37,424 bases of DNA from Flavobacteriaceae bacterium (GCA_021647985.1 JAKITQ010000031.1:1-37424); one strand, 5' to 3'; positions 8,926 through 19,693 are shown, counted from the first letter of the stretch. Numbers and translations: made by a program. The notes: generated from the letters alone by a model not told the origin.

Positions 8926-10302
8926 TTAATTTTTCGACATATCTTCAAGGCGTATCGGAGTTTTTAATTTTATCCAGCTCTCATAGGATTTATAGCCAGC
9001 TTTTTCTTGTAATGTTTTGGTCTTATTCAAAATCATATCAATCACTTTATTAGGCATAATTTTTTTGGATTGAATTTCTATTTCAATATCATCTATTTGC
9101 ACCTGTACTTCCGATTTGATACGATTGTTATAATTAATCAGCCAATTTTCAAAAAATTTATCTTGGGTTAAATGATTGTCAATAATTTTATTGGTCATTT
9201 GAGTGCCGTGTTTTTTTGATTCTCTAATATTACCTCTTCCGGTTACAGCATTACCAATAGCAAAAACATTGGAAAATCCATCTACCCTATACCCATTATC
9301 ATTTTTCATTTTTAAAATAGAGTAATCATAAGGTAATCCAATAATTTTTTCGGGCAAACTGCCTATTGAAGAAATTAACATTGGTGTTTTTAATTTAAAT
9401 GTTTCTTCTTTTAACGCGACTAGTTTTTTATTGACAATTTTATTTTTGTGAAAAACTACAGCTTCCAGTTTACCATTGCTTTCAATTTTATCTATTGGAG
9501 AACTCATTGGAATAAATTGAAACATGAAATTATTAGCGTATTTATATAATAATTTCTCTGAAACAACTCCGGCTTTTATAACACTATCTTCGGTAGTATC
9601 TTTAGGTGTTTTTAATGGCATATCCATAGCATTCCTTCTATAAACTAAGGTCATTCCTTTTAAATTTAATTCCTCTAGAGACGTATGATATTCATTTAAC
9701 ACAGCTAATATTCCTTTTTTCTCTAAAGTAAACAAATCTATTTCCAATCCTTTAATCTTGAACAATGCATTTTGAACCAATTCTATCATGCCCAACTTCA
9801 TTACATCCAATGATGACAATCCGCCTCCAATAACCACAGTGCCATCTTGAATTATATAATTTGACCCCTTATAATTTAGTTCATGTTTGTGGTTGTACCA
9901 ATACAATAACGCATTTTGATAAACCAATCCCTTATCTACAAATTTATTAATATCTGCAACTGGTAAATCTCTGTCTTTCCAAGCTCCATTTGCTAATATC
10001 ACAACGGTAAACCCCCAATTGCTCACCAAATCATCAAAAGAAATATCTCTTCCTATTTTAACATTTGGCACAAATCTAATATTTGGATGATTGAGTTTTT
10101 CATCTATATTTTGTTCTTGTTTATTTCTTAAGTTAATATGCCATTTTGGCAATCCATCTTCAATTTTCCCATAAGGCAAATCATTCATTTCAAACACAAC
10201 AACACGATATTCTTTTTCAGCTAAAATAAATGCAGCTTCTGAGCCTGAAATAGACCCTCCAATAATCGCTATATAATGTTTTTTACTATTGTCATCAATC
10301 AT
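8926..10302 (-). CDS. FAD/NAD(P)-dependent oxidoreductase (ferredoxin-NADP reductase/GltD-like)
   Basis: The product is a soluble 458-residue flavoprotein. The N-terminus has a dinucleotide-binding betaalphabeta motif (IIGGSISGSEAA, with Glu at the strand-2 end in VVFEMN). A second nucleotide site (VVIGGGLSSLDV, about residue 190) fits NAD(P)H binding, and a C-terminal FAD clamp reads FAIGNAVTGRGN. The order resembles adrenodoxin reductase/FprA and the small subunit of glutamate synthase. The partner and substrate are unknown. The annotated start is the ATG at 10302; a TTG at 10335 would add 11 residues with no homologous look. It is divergent from the thiolase gene across 166 bases. Confidence 0.8.
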   Translation of the reverse strand: MIDDNSKKHYIAIIGGSISGSEAAFILAEKEYRVVVFEMNDLPYGKIEDGLPKWHINLRNKQEQNIDEKLNHPNIRFVPNVKIGRDISFDDLVSNWGFTVVILANGAWKDRDLPVADINKFVDKGLVYQNALLYWYNHKHELNYKGSNYIIQDGTVVIGGGLSSLDVMKLGMIELVQNALFKIKGLEIDLFTLEKKGILAVLNEYHTSLEELNLKGMTLVYRRNAMDMPLKTPKDTTEDSVIKAGVVSEKLLYKYANNFMFQFIPMSSPIDKIESNGKLEAVVFHKNKIVNKKLVALKEETFKLKTPMLISSIGSLPEKIIGLPYDYSILKMKNDNGYRVDGFSNVFAIGNAVTGRGNIRESKKHGTQMTNKIIDNHLTQDKFFENWLINYNNRIKSEVQVQIDDIEIEIQSKKIMPNKVIDMILNKTKTLQEKAGYKSYESWIKLKTPIRLEDMSKN

Positions 10303-10414
10303 AAATAAAATTTTTGAAATGTACAATATAATCAACTTATTCTAAACAACTGATAATTTAAATTACATAACGTTTTTCTTTTGGCCTGAAACCAATAAAT
10401 TCATCAAAATTAAT

Positions 10415-10422
10415 TACTTTCG
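10415..10422 (+). promoter_or_regulatory. Probable -7 element of the thiolase gene
   Basis: TACTTTCG is one base off TAnnTTTG and lies 46 bases before the ATG, in the divergent promoter region shared with the oxidoreductase gene. Confidence 0.4.
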
Positions 10423-10468
10423 CATACGATTAGATTTTAATATTAATTTTGTATTTAATTCAATTAAT

Positions 10469-11650
10469 ATGGGCAAAGAAGTTGTTATTGTATCAGCTGT
10501 TAGAACACCAATTGGAAGCTTTTTAGGGAGTTTATCTAATATTTCTGCACCAAAATTAGGAGCCATTGCTATAAAAGGTGCCCTAGACAAAATTAACTTA
10601 GATGGCAATTTGGTTGATGAAGTTTTTATGGGTCATGTTGTACAAGCTGGCAGCGGACAAGCACCCGCCAAACAAGCTGCAATATTTGCTGGTTTACCAA
10701 ATACTATTCCATGTACAACCGTAAATAAGGTTTGTGCATCTGGAATGAAATCTATTGTTTTTGCTGCTCAGGCAATTCAATGTGGAGATGCCGATATTGT
10801 TGTTGCAGGTGGTATGGAAAACATGAGTATGATACCCCATTATATGCAAGCAAGAAAAGGTCAAAAATTTGGTGATATTAAAATTGAGGATGGCTTATTA
10901 AAAGATGGTTTGGTAAATGTATATGATGGTAAGCACATGGGTACTTGTGGTGATGCTTGTGCTGAAACATACGGTTTTAGTAGAGAAGATCAAGATAATT
11001 TTGCGATAACATCGTATAAAAGATCAGAAAAGGCATGGAAAGAGGGCAAGTTTAAAGATGAAATTGTACCTGTTGAAATTCCTCAAAGAAAAGGCGATCC
11101 AATTATTTTTTTAGAAGATGAAGAGTACAAAAATGTAAAAATAGAGAAAATTCCAAATTTACGTCCGGCCTTTAGTAAAGATGGAACAGTTACGGCTGCT
11201 AATGCATCTACTTTAAATGATGGTGCCGCTGCATTGGTTATTATGAGTAAAGAAAAAGCTTTAGCGTTAAATTTAAAACCTTTGGCAATTATTAGTGGTT
11301 ATGCAGATGCCTCACAAGAACCTGAGTGGTTTACTATAGCTCCAGCTAAAGCTTTACCAAAAGCCTTGTCTAAAGCAAATATAAAAGCTAAAGATGTTGA
11401 TTATTACGAATTGAACGAAGCTTTCTCTATAGTTGGACTAGCAAATATGAAATTATTGAATCTAAATATAGAGAATGTTAATGTAAATGGAGGAGCTGTT
11501 TCTTTAGGGCATCCTTTAGGATGTTCTGGTGCTAGAATAATTGTGACTTTAATACATGTGTTAAAACAAAACAATGCGAAAATAGGTGCTGCAGGAATTT
11601 GTAATGGTGGTGGTGGTGCAAGTGCAATGGTTATTGAAAATATAAAATAG
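10469..11650 (+). CDS. Acetyl-CoA C-acyltransferase (thiolase)
   Basis: The enzyme condenses two acetyl-CoA to acetoacetyl-CoA, or cleaves 3-ketoacyl-CoA. At 393 residues it has the standard thiolase length. The acyl-accepting Cys89 is in VNKVCASGMKS, the NEAFS loop is present, His348 is in SLGHPLGCSGAR, and the second active cysteine Cys378 is in GICNGGGGAS. The close match to biosynthetic (AtoB/PhaA type) thiolases suggests acetoacetyl-CoA metabolism, but no pathway partner lies beside it. The ATG at 10469 has a near-consensus -7 element upstream. The NlpC/P60 gene follows on the same strand after 64 bases. Confidence 0.93.
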   Translation: MGKEVVIVSAVRTPIGSFLGSLSNISAPKLGAIAIKGALDKINLDGNLVDEVFMGHVVQAGSGQAPAKQAAIFAGLPNTIPCTTVNKVCASGMKSIVFAAQAIQCGDADIVVAGGMENMSMIPHYMQARKGQKFGDIKIEDGLLKDGLVNVYDGKHMGTCGDACAETYGFSREDQDNFAITSYKRSEKAWKEGKFKDEIVPVEIPQRKGDPIIFLEDEEYKNVKIEKIPNLRPAFSKDGTVTAANASTLNDGAAALVIMSKEKALALNLKPLAIISGYADASQEPEWFTIAPAKALPKALSKANIKAKDVDYYELNEAFSIVGLANMKLLNLNIENVNVNGGAVSLGHPLGCSGARIIVTLIHVLKQNNAKIGAAGICNGGGGASAMVIENIK

Positions 11651-11714
11651 CTGCATAGCATTGGTATAAATAATTTTTAATAAGGCGCTATAAAACTTTT
11701 ACTTAATTTATAAT

Positions 11715-12485
11715 ATGAGTTTCGGAATTTGTAATTTAAACAGTGTAGCGATTCGCAAAGAACCAAATAGTAAAAGTGAAATGGTATCAGAACTATTATT
11801 TGGTGAGACTTTTCACATCATAGATTATGAAAATAAGTGGTTCAAAATAGTATTGGATTATGATTTATATGAAGGTTGGGTTTTAAAAAATCAAATTATT
11901 GAGATAAATGAAAATATCTATCAAGAAATTATAAACAATAACGACCACATCTCAAATGAACTAGTAACTTTTATTACTGACAAGAGCAACAGATTACAAA
12001 CCATCACTTTAGGGGCAACATTGCCTTTTTTTAAAAACAACCAATTTAAAATTTTAGAATCAAATTACGATTTTGATGGTAAAACAAAATCTAAAGAACT
12101 TTCAAAAAATGATATTGTAAATACTTCTCATATTTACCTCAATACACCCTTTTTATGGGGTGGTAAAACACCTTTCGGAATAGATTGTTCTGGTTTTACA
12201 CAAATGGTGTATAAGATTAATGGACGTGCATTGTTTCGAGATGCACACCAACAAGCAAGTCAAGGTGAGGTTTTGAGTTTTATAGAAGAAAGTGAGCCTG
12301 GAGATTTGGCTTTTTTTGATAATGAAGATGGCGAAATAGTTCATGTAGGTATCATTTTAGCCGATAACTACATCATCCATTGTGATGGAAAAATTAGGAT
12401 AGATCGACTTGATCAAAGTGGTATTTATAATGTTGATACCAAACGCCATACACATCAGTTAAGAGTAATGAAACAGGTTTTTTGA
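11715..12485 (+). CDS. NlpC/P60 (C40) cysteine peptidase with SH3-like N-terminus
   Basis: The 256-residue protein has a bacterial SH3-like region (residues about 1-60), a linker, and a C-terminal NlpC/P60 domain. The catalytic Cys158 is in FGIDCSGFTQ; His210 in EIVHVGI and His222 in YIIHCDG fit the rest of the triad. Family members cut gamma-D-Glu-DAP bonds in cell wall peptides. No signal peptide is visible (MSFGICNLNS), so it probably acts in the cytosol on recycled murein peptides, like dipeptidyl-peptidase VI. That placement is inference. It ends 70 bases before a shared terminator with the converging TPR gene. Confidence 0.9.
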   Translation: MSFGICNLNSVAIRKEPNSKSEMVSELLFGETFHIIDYENKWFKIVLDYDLYEGWVLKNQIIEINENIYQEIINNNDHISNELVTFITDKSNRLQTITLGATLPFFKNNQFKILESNYDFDGKTKSKELSKNDIVNTSHIYLNTPFLWGGKTPFGIDCSGFTQMVYKINGRALFRDAHQQASQGEVLSFIEESEPGDLAFFDNEDGEIVHVGIILADNYIIHCDGKIRIDRLDQSGIYNVDTKRHTHQLRVMKQVF

Positions 12486-12554
12486 CAATAATCGTCTATA
12501 TTTTTTAAACTTGATATTCATTATCTAAAAAATAATGATTGATCTAAAACAAAA

Positions 12555-12582
12555 AAAAGGTTGTCAAAACCGACAACCTTTT
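12555..12582. terminator. Bidirectional terminator between NlpC/P60 and TPR genes
   Basis: AAAAGGTTGTC (12555-12565) pairs with GACAACCTTTT (12572-12582), with a long A-run on the left and Ts on the right. It serves both converging genes. Confidence 0.8.
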
Positions 12583-12602
12583 AATAATATTAAAAATATG
12601 AA

Positions 12603-13868
12603 TTATTTTAAAGAATCATATTTTTTCTTCATCTCTGCAAATTTATCTTCCATCTCGGCATTTTCATACAAACTCATTAAAGTTCTAACTGTATCAATAT
12701 CATCTGGGTTTAATTCATAAGCTGTTTCATATACCGGAATAACCTCTTTATATAAAGTAACTTGTCTAGCTTTTATGGCATCATATTTATCAAAGTTGCT
12801 TAAATTTTGATTCATTTCTTCAACCAAATCCTGATCCTTTACCAACATAGCAGAACCTAAATTTATATAGGCATCTATATAATCGGGTTTCAATTCAATT
12901 GCTTTGTTATAGTATTCTTTTGCTTTTTCTAAATCACCTTGTTCACCACTAATTACACCCACGTTAAAATAAAGAGTAGCATTCTCTGGATCTAATTTGA
13001 TAGCTTCGTTCATCAGGCTAGCAAACTCGTCCTTATTACCTAATTTAATCTGCAAATTGGCTTCTGTTAGTATTAAGTTTACATCATCTGGCGCTACATC
13101 ACGTGCGCTTTTTACAGCAGCAATAGCTTTTTCATTATCCCCTTTTTCTATATAAACAAAAGCAATATTTTTAATTATAGAAGGTTGTTTGGATTCGGTA
13201 GTTGTAACTTTTGGATCTTCATATTGTTTTGATTTTATCATCAAATCCAATTGTATTTTAGAACCTAAGTTTTCTCTTTCTCCCGTTTCAACATTTTTTG
13301 CAGTGTATTCTGTTAAAATGCCTGTATAACCTATATCTCTTAATTCTTTAAAATAAATCAAAGCCATATCGTAATCTTTTGCCAAATATGCAGAATTTGC
13401 AGCATACTCTAAAAAAGCCGTGTCATTTTTACTCAAATTGTACACCTGATACAGTTCAGATTTAGCTGCATCGTAATTTTTATCTTGATAAGACTTGATC
13501 CCTTTTGCCGATAAATCAGCAATCATGGTATTTAAAGAAGGTTCTGCTAAATTTGTATACTTTTTTGAACCCATTTTTTCTTCTAATGCAAATAAGGCGT
13601 TAAAGGCTTCTGATGCCGTATTATAATTATCAGAAGTCGGTTCAGTTTTAGACAAACCAGCATAAGTTTCACCTTTTAAAAAGTAAAATTTTGCTTTCAG
13701 TTTATCATCTGCATTTTCAATTAATCCTTCTGCTTGAGAAATTGATGATTTAGCAGACGTATAATTCAATTTTTTAACTGCTTTATCAGCGACTTTTAAT
13801 TCATTTTTTTGTGCGAATGTTGTTAAACTTATAAAAAAAGCTAGCAACAATAAGGTTGTTTTTTTCAT
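12603..13868 (-). CDS. Secreted tetratricopeptide-repeat protein
   Basis: The protein has 421 residues with a clear signal peptide (MKKTTLLLLAFFISLTTFAQ). It then holds several helix-turn-helix TPR units. The clearest are about residues 230-265, 266-300 and 300-335, with the typical pattern of a conserved Gly/Ala/Tyr followed by KAIELKPD or AIKLDPEN. TPRs mediate protein-protein contacts; the protein is probably periplasmic, and its partner is unknown. It lies directly downstream of gyrA (49 bases) on the same strand, an arrangement I recall from other flavobacteria, so the two genes may be cotranscribed. Confidence 0.88.
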   Translation of the reverse strand: MKKTTLLLLAFFISLTTFAQKNELKVADKAVKKLNYTSAKSSISQAEGLIENADDKLKAKFYFLKGETYAGLSKTEPTSDNYNTASEAFNALFALEEKMGSKKYTNLAEPSLNTMIADLSAKGIKSYQDKNYDAAKSELYQVYNLSKNDTAFLEYAANSAYLAKDYDMALIYFKELRDIGYTGILTEYTAKNVETGERENLGSKIQLDLMIKSKQYEDPKVTTTESKQPSIIKNIAFVYIEKGDNEKAIAAVKSARDVAPDDVNLILTEANLQIKLGNKDEFASLMNEAIKLDPENATLYFNVGVISGEQGDLEKAKEYYNKAIELKPDYIDAYINLGSAMLVKDQDLVEEMNQNLSNFDKYDAIKARQVTLYKEVIPVYETAYELNPDDIDTVRTLMSLYENAEMEDKFAEMKKKYDSLK

Positions 13869-13917
13869 TTTTTAAATTCTTATATATTAACGTTTAATGT
13901 AAAAAAGTTGTACAAAA

Positions 13918-16440
13918 TTAATCATTTTGTACATTATTTTCATCATTTTCCTCATTTTTTGTTTCTCCGTCTTCTAAATCGTTAAGTTCTTCAGTCTCAT
14001 CCTCTTCATGCATCACTTTAGCAACAGCAGCAATAGAATCATTGTCTTTGATATTGATGAGTTTAACACCTTGTGTTGCTCTACCCATGACACGTAAATC
14101 AGCAACTGCCATTCTAATGGTAATACCTGATTTATTGATAATCATTAAATCATCATTATCGGTTACATTCTTAATGGCTACTAAGCCGCCTGTTTTATCA
14201 GTAATGTTTATCGTTTTCACTCCTTTACCTCCTCTGTTGGTAATTCGATAAGCATCTAAACTTGAACGTTTTCCGTAACCTTTTTCCGAAACTACTAAAA
14301 TATCACTTTCCTTATCAGATATACATACCATTCCTATAACTTCATCCTTATCACCTTTTAATCTAATCCCTCTAACACCAGAAGCATTTCTACCCATTGG
14401 TCTGGTTTTACTCTCTTCAAATCGAATTGATTTACCCGATTTAGCAGCAATCATTATTTGACTTTCACCATTGGTTAATTTTGCTTCTAAAAGTTCATCA
14501 CCTTCTTTAATAGTAATCGCATTGATTCCATTTGTTCTTGGTCGTGAATATTGTTCTAATGATGTTTTTTTAGTTTGTCCTAATTTGGTAACCATTACTA
14601 CATAGTTACTGTTTACATATTCTTCGTTTTTCAAATCTTGGGTTACCAAAAATGCTTTTACTTTATCATCATTTTCAATATTAATCAAATTTTGAATTGC
14701 CCTACCTTTAGAGGTTTTACTCCCTTCCGGAATTTCGTAAACACGCATCCAAAACACTTTTCCTTTTTGTGTAAAGAATAACATATATTGGTGGTTGGTA
14801 CCTACAAATAAATGTTCTAAGAAGTCTTCATTTCTTGTGGCAACTCCTTTTTGCCCTCTACCTCCTCTATTTTGTGTTTTATATTCTGATAAATCTGTAC
14901 GTTTTATATATCCAGCATGTGAAATGGTAACCACCACTTTAGAATCAGGAATCATATCTTCAATATTCAATTCACCTCCGGAGTACTCTATTACAGATCT
15001 TCTTTCATCACCATATTTATCTTTAATCTGAACCAATTCACCCTTAATAATATCCATTCTTCTAGATTCACTAGCAAGAATATCTTTTAAGTCTTCAATC
15101 AGTTTCATGATCTCCTCAAACTCGGCTCTTAATTTATCTTGCTCTAATCCAGTTAACTGACGCAAACGCATTTCAACAATTGCTTTTGCTTGAATTTCAG
15201 ATAATTCAAAACGTTCGATCAATTTGTTTTTCGCTTCATCGGCATTATTTGAAGCACGTATCAATTTAATTACTTCATCAATATTATCACTGGCAATAAT
15301 TAAACCTTCTAAAATATGTGCACGAGCCTCTGCTTTATTTAGTTCAAATTTTGTACGACGTACTACAACTTCATGTCGATGAGCTACAAAATGCACTATC
15401 AAATCCTTTAAGTTCAACATTTCAGGTTTGCCGTTAACCAAAGCAATATTGTTAACACTAAATGATGTTTGTAAGGAAGTGTATTTGTATAATTTATTTA
15501 AAACTATATTTGGTATGGCATCGCGTTTTAACACATAAACGATTCTTCTACCTTTTCTACTGGTCTCATCTCTAATAGTAGAGATACCATCTATTTTTTT
15601 GTCGTTTATTAAATCAACCGTTTTCTTTAGTAAATCAGCACCATTTACTTGGTAAGGTAATTCCGTAACAATAATACATTCTCTACCCGCAACTTCTTCA
15701 AAATTAGCCTTAGCACGCATTACAATTCTACCTCTACCGGTTAAAAAGGCATTTCTAACACCTTCATAACCAAAAATAGTTCCTCCGGTTGGAAAATCAG
15801 GAGCTTTAATGTGTTGCATTAACTCCTCTATTTCAATTTCATTATTTTCTATATAAGCAATAGTTCCATCAATAACTTCACTTAAATTGTGAGGTGCCAT
15901 ATTTGTTGCCATACCTACCGCAATACCCGATGCACCATTAACCAATAAACTTGGAATACGCGTTGGTAAAACTGTAGGTTCTTGCAGTGTGTCATCAAAA
16001 TTTAGGCGATGATCTACTGTGTCTTTTTCTATATCCGCAAGCATATCCTCAGATATCTTACGCATTCTTACTTCTGTATAACGCATTGCTGCCGGACTAT
16101 CACCATCTGGCGAGCCAAAATTACCCTGCCCATCAACCAATTCATAACGCATACTCCAATCTTGCGCCATTCTAACCATTGCATCATAAACCGAAGTATC
16201 TCCATGTGGGTGATACTTACCTAAAACCTCACCTACAACTCTTGCAGATTTTTTATGTGCTCCAGTAGCTTTAATACCCAATTCATGCATACCAAATAAC
16301 ACTCTTCGGTGTACGGGTTTTAACCCATCTCTAACATCTGGTAATGCACGAGAAACTATTACTGACATTGAATAATCAATGTAAGCAGATTTCATTTCAT
16401 CCTCTATATTTATAGGGATAATTTTATCTTGTTCCGCCAT
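13918..16440 (-). CDS. gyrA: DNA gyrase subunit A
   Basis: The breakage-reunion subunit of DNA gyrase introduces negative supercoils together with GyrB. It has 840 residues. The N-terminal winged-helix part includes [10 protein letters not shown] (residues 77-86) and the catalytic Tyr121 in [11 protein letters not shown] coiled-coil tower follows, and then a C-terminal beta-pinwheel with a GyrA box (NRGGRGQKG) and an acidic tail ([15 protein letters not shown]). The residue equivalent to E. coli Ser83 is Thr82, and Asp87 is kept as Asp86. The ATG at 16440 starts [13 protein letters not shown], as usual for flavobacteria. It is divergent from clpC. Confidence 0.98.
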   Translation of the reverse strand: MAEQDKIIPINIEDEMKSAYIDYSMSVIVSRALPDVRDGLKPVHRRVLFGMHELGIKATGAHKKSARVVGEVLGKYHPHGDTSVYDAMVRMAQDWSMRYELVDGQGNFGSPDGDSPAAMRYTEVRMRKISEDMLADIEKDTVDHRLNFDDTLQEPTVLPTRIPSLLVNGASGIAVGMATNMAPHNLSEVIDGTIAYIENNEIEIEELMQHIKAPDFPTGGTIFGYEGVRNAFLTGRGRIVMRAKANFEEVAGRECIIVTELPYQVNGADLLKKTVDLINDKKIDGISTIRDETSRKGRRIVYVLKRDAIPNIVLNKLYKYTSLQTSFSVNNIALVNGKPEMLNLKDLIVHFVAHRHEVVVRRTKFELNKAEARAHILEGLIIASDNIDEVIKLIRASNNADEAKNKLIERFELSEIQAKAIVEMRLRQLTGLEQDKLRAEFEEIMKLIEDLKDILASESRRMDIIKGELVQIKDKYGDERRSVIEYSGGELNIEDMIPDSKVVVTISHAGYIKRTDLSEYKTQNRGGRGQKGVATRNEDFLEHLFVGTNHQYMLFFTQKGKVFWMRVYEIPEGSKTSKGRAIQNLINIENDDKVKAFLVTQDLKNEEYVNSNYVVMVTKLGQTKKTSLEQYSRPRTNGINAITIKEGDELLEAKLTNGESQIMIAAKSGKSIRFEESKTRPMGRNASGVRGIRLKGDKDEVIGMVCISDKESDILVVSEKGYGKRSSLDAYRITNRGGKGVKTINITDKTGGLVAIKNVTDNDDLMIINKSGITIRMAVADLRVMGRATQGVKLINIKDNDSIAAVAKVMHEEDETEELNDLEDGETKNEENDENNVQND

Positions 16441-16663
16441 ATTTTATATAATTTTTTAAGTCGATTTTTTCGGAGCAGCAATATACAATTATTCTCTTTT
16501 TTTTTGCTTGTAACAACTGTTTTTATCAACATTAGTTATTAACAATTTAAGCCTATTATTTCACTGAATTTTAGTAACTTAGTAAACTGTTTAAACTTGC
16601 TCATAACTTTTGTAATGATTAAGTGAAAATTTCTACTAAATTTACAACATAAACTTGATGAAT

Positions 16664-19198
16664 ATGGACGATAATTTTTCACCAAAAGTAAAAGATGTTA
16701 TAGCCTACAGTAAAGAAGAAGCATTGCGTTTAGGACATGATTTTATTGGCACAGAACATTTAATGCTAGGTATTTTACGTAAAGCAAACGGGGAAGCCTA
16801 TGAAATTTTGAATACATTTGAACTTAATTTTAATGCCCTTCGTAAAAAAATTGAAGCGCTGCATGGAGTGAATTCCACTTTACCAAATATCAACAGTAAA
16901 AAAAGTTTGCATTTAACCAAACAAGCTGAAAAAGCCCTGAAAACGACTTTTTTAGAAGCAAAATTGTTTAAGAGTGAATCTATAAGTACAGCGCATTTAC
17001 TGCTTTGCATTTTGAGAAATGAAAATGACCCTACAGCAAAAGTATTGCATAAATTTGATGTTTTTTATGAAGATATCAAGGAGGTTTTTCAAGAAATGTA
17101 CTCAGATATTGATGAAGAAGACACAACCGAAAGTCCAACTGCAGATACCCCACATGAAGAATTCAATGAACCAAAAAAAAATCCTTTTGAAGGCTCTAAA
17201 GGTAAGGTAGTTAAAAAATCAAAGACCCCAGTTTTAGATAATTTTGGAAGAGACTTGACTCAAATGGCAGAGAATGGTAAATTAGACCCTGTTGTTGGAA
17301 GAAAGAAAGAAATAGAGCGTATTTCACAAATTTTAAGTCGTCGTAAAAAAAATAATCCAATATTGATTGGCGAACCTGGTGTGGGTAAATCGGCTATTGC
17401 CGAAGGCTTGGCATTGCGAATTATTCAGAAAAAAGTTTCAAGAATACTATTCAACAAACGTATTGTTTCTCTTGACCTAGCTAGCTTGGTTGCTGGCACA
17501 AAATACCGCGGTCAATTTGAAGAACGCATGAAAGCTTTAATGAATGAACTGGAAAAAAATGACGACATTATTTTATTTATTGATGAAATTCACACCATAG
17601 TTGGTGCTGGTGGTGCCACTGGCTCTTTAGATGCTTCTAATATGTTTAAACCGGCTCTAGCACGTGGAGATATTCAATGTATTGGCGCAACAACTTTAGA
17701 TGAATACAGACAAAATATTGAAAAAGATGGTGCCTTAGAAAGACGTTTTCAAAAAATAATCATCGAACCAACTAGTGTTGAAGAAACTATTCAGATTTTA
17801 GAAAACATTAAAAACAAATATGAAGACCATCACAATGTAGTATTTACAGAAGAAGCCATAAAGGCCTGTGTTATACTTACTAACAGATATATGACAGATA
17901 GATTTCTGCCGGATAAAGCTATTGATGCTTTAGATGAATCCGGATCTCGTATTCACATAACCAACATTGTAGTTCCTGAACAAATTCTCGCATTGGAAAA
18001 AAAATTAGAGGAAATTAGAGAGCAAAAAAATGATGTTGTGAAAAGTCAGAAATATGAAGAGGCTGCAAAATTGCGTGATGATGAAAAAAGAATAGAAAAA
18101 GAATTAGAATCGGCTCAATTAGCATGGGAAGAACATTCTAAACTTCACAAAGAAACGGTTACAGAAGACAATGTAGCTGAAGTTGTGAGTATGATGACAG
18201 GAATTCCTGTTAATCGCATAGCTGAAGCGGAAAGTAAAAGACTAAAAGATCTACCCAATTTGATCAAAGGAAAAGTAATTGGGCAAGATGAAGCAGTTGC
18301 TAAAGTTGTTAAAGCAATTCAAAGAAATAGAATTGGATTAAAAGACCCCAACAAACCTATTGGATCCTTTATATTTTTAGGGCAAACCGGTGTTGGAAAA
18401 ACACAACTTGCAAAAGTTTTGGCAACGGAGTTATTTGACTCTCAAGATGCATTGGTTAGAATTGATATGAGCGAGTATATGGAAAAATTCGCTATTTCAA
18501 GGTTAATTGGTGCACCTCCAGGTTATGTTGGCTATGAAGAAGGAGGTCAGTTAACCGAAAAAATTCGCCGCAAACCATATGCTGTTGTCTTATTAGACGA
18601 AATTGAAAAAGCACATCCTGATGTATTTAATATGTTATTGCAAATTTTAGACGATGGGTATATTACGGATAGTTTAGGTAGAAAAATTGATTTTAGGCAT
18701 ACCATAATTATTATGACATCAAATATTGGTTCAAGACAATTAAAAGATTTTGGTCAGGGTGTTGGTTTTGGTACATCCTCTAAAAAATCACAAGAAGATG
18801 CCAATACTAAAAGTGTTATTGAAAATGCTTTAAAGAAAAGTTTTGCGCCAGAATTTTTGAATCGTATAGATGATGTTATTATTTTTAACGCTTTAGAGAG
18901 AAAAGAAATTCATGCTATTATTGATATTGAATTGGAAAAATTGTTGGATAGAATTTCTAAATTAGGCTATCATTTAACCTTAAGTGATGCGGCTAAAGAT
19001 TTTATTGTTGACAAAGGCTTTGATAAAAAATATGGAGCGCGGCCTTTAAAACGTGCTATTCAAAAATATGTTGAAGATGCATTGGCAGAAGAAATTGTCA
19101 ATGCTAATTTAAATGAACACGATAAAATTTTTATGGACCTCAACAAGAAAAAAGATGCTATTGTTATTAAAATTGATAAGAATAAACAATCTAAATAA
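16664..19198 (+). CDS. clpC: ATP-dependent Clp protease ATP-binding subunit ClpC
   Basis: The gene encodes a Hsp100/AAA+ unfoldase that feeds proteins to ClpP. From the ATG at 16664 it has 844 residues; an ATG two codons upstream and a TTG before that are also in frame, but MDDNFSPKVKDV is the familiar N-terminus. Domain order is a double Clp N-repeat (about 1-140), an acidic linker, AAA1 with Walker A GEPGVGKSA, a UVR-type middle segment (QKYEEAAKLRDDEKR), AAA2 with Walker A GQTGVGKTQ, and a C-terminal D2-small domain. The UVR motif and no long ClpB coiled coil separate it from ClpB. A TAACTTTTG box about 50 bases upstream resembles the -7 element with one extra base. A strong terminator follows. 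Confidence 0.96.
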   Translation: MDDNFSPKVKDVIAYSKEEALRLGHDFIGTEHLMLGILRKANGEAYEILNTFELNFNALRKKIEALHGVNSTLPNINSKKSLHLTKQAEKALKTTFLEAKLFKSESISTAHLLLCILRNENDPTAKVLHKFDVFYEDIKEVFQEMYSDIDEEDTTESPTADTPHEEFNEPKKNPFEGSKGKVVKKSKTPVLDNFGRDLTQMAENGKLDPVVGRKKEIERISQILSRRKKNNPILIGEPGVGKSAIAEGLALRIIQKKVSRILFNKRIVSLDLASLVAGTKYRGQFEERMKALMNELEKNDDIILFIDEIHTIVGAGGATGSLDASNMFKPALARGDIQCIGATTLDEYRQNIEKDGALERRFQKIIIEPTSVEETIQILENIKNKYEDHHNVVFTEEAIKACVILTNRYMTDRFLPDKAIDALDESGSRIHITNIVVPEQILALEKKLEEIREQKNDVVKSQKYEEAAKLRDDEKRIEKELESAQLAWEEHSKLHKETVTEDNVAEVVSMMTGIPVNRIAEAESKRLKDLPNLIKGKVIGQDEAVAKVVKAIQRNRIGLKDPNKPIGSFIFLGQTGVGKTQLAKVLATELFDSQDALVRIDMSEYMEKFAISRLIGAPPGYVGYEEGGQLTEKIRRKPYAVVLLDEIEKAHPDVFNMLLQILDDGYITDSLGRKIDFRHTIIIMTSNIGSRQLKDFGQGVGFGTSSKKSQEDANTKSVIENALKKSFAPEFLNRIDDVIIFNALERKEIHAIIDIELEKLLDRISKLGYHLTLSDAAKDFIVDKGFDKKYGARPLKRAIQKYVEDALAEEIVNANLNEHDKIFMDLNKKKDAIVIKIDKNKQSK

Positions 19199-19231
19199 AA
19201 TGGTGGTCTTCATACCTATTTAACAATAATT

Positions 19232-19261
19232 AAAAATCCGGTCTTTTCCTGATTTTTTTTT
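19232..19261 (+). terminator. Terminator of clpC
   Basis: AAAAATCCGG (19232-19241) pairs with CCTGATTTTT (19248-19257) with one mismatch, and a run of T follows. It is 34 bases past the clpC stop. Confidence 0.8.
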
Positions 19262-19333
19262 AAAAATATAGATTACTACCTATTACAAGAAAGCTAATGC
19301 TAAATTATAATGTAAAAAGTAATAAAAAAATGA

Positions 19334-19363
19334 TTGAATAATTTAAAAAGTATTTTACTTTTG
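19334..19363 (+). promoter_or_regulatory. Promoter of the DUF6787 gene
   Basis: TTG at 19334-19336 and TACTTTTG at 19356-19363 are separated by 19 bases, the best complete match to the Bacteroidota TTG/TAnnTTTG promoter in the window. The ATG lies 15 bases further. Confidence 0.65.
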
Positions 19364-19378
19364 CATAAAATTAATTAA

Positions 19379-19693
19379 ATGGATAAACTAAAACAACGTT
19401 GGGGTTTAACATCAAACTTGCAGGTAGTAGCAATAATCGTTGTTTTTAGCTTAAACGGTTCATTTGCCACATGGGTTGCCAAACCAGTTACCGAATTTTT
19501 CGGCTTAAGTCCGGAAACAACAAATCCATATATTTTATATTTATCCTTAAGAATTTTGCTGATATTTCCTATTTATCAAATAACACTACCTATAGTTGGA
19601 TGGTTTTTTGGTCAATTTAAATTCTTTTGGAATTTTGAAAAGAAAATGTTAAGACGAATGGGCTTAGGAAAGGTATTTAATCTGGATGACTAA
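19379..19693 (+). CDS. Small membrane protein, DUF6787-like
   Basis: A 104-residue protein with two hydrophobic segments (about 16-37 and 55-80), the second ending in a GWFFGQFKFFWNFEKKM stretch rich in aromatics and then basic residues. I recognise this as the Bacteroidota protein often filed as DUF6787 or mislabelled as diacylglyceryl transferase. It has none of the catalytic residues of that enzyme. The function is unknown. It has its own strong promoter and converges on the minus-strand heme genes. Confidence 0.75.
   Translation: MDKLKQRWGLTSNLQVVAIIVVFSLNGSFATWVAKPVTEFFGLSPETTNPYILYLSLRILLIFPIYQITLPIVGWFFGQFKFFWNFEKKMLRRMGLGKVFNLDD

Noticed and set aside
16510..16560. DnaA boxes and a replication origin near gyrA
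   Set aside because: TTATCAACA and TTATTAACA only approximate TTATCCACA, there are two of them, and no dnaA or dnaN gene is nearby.
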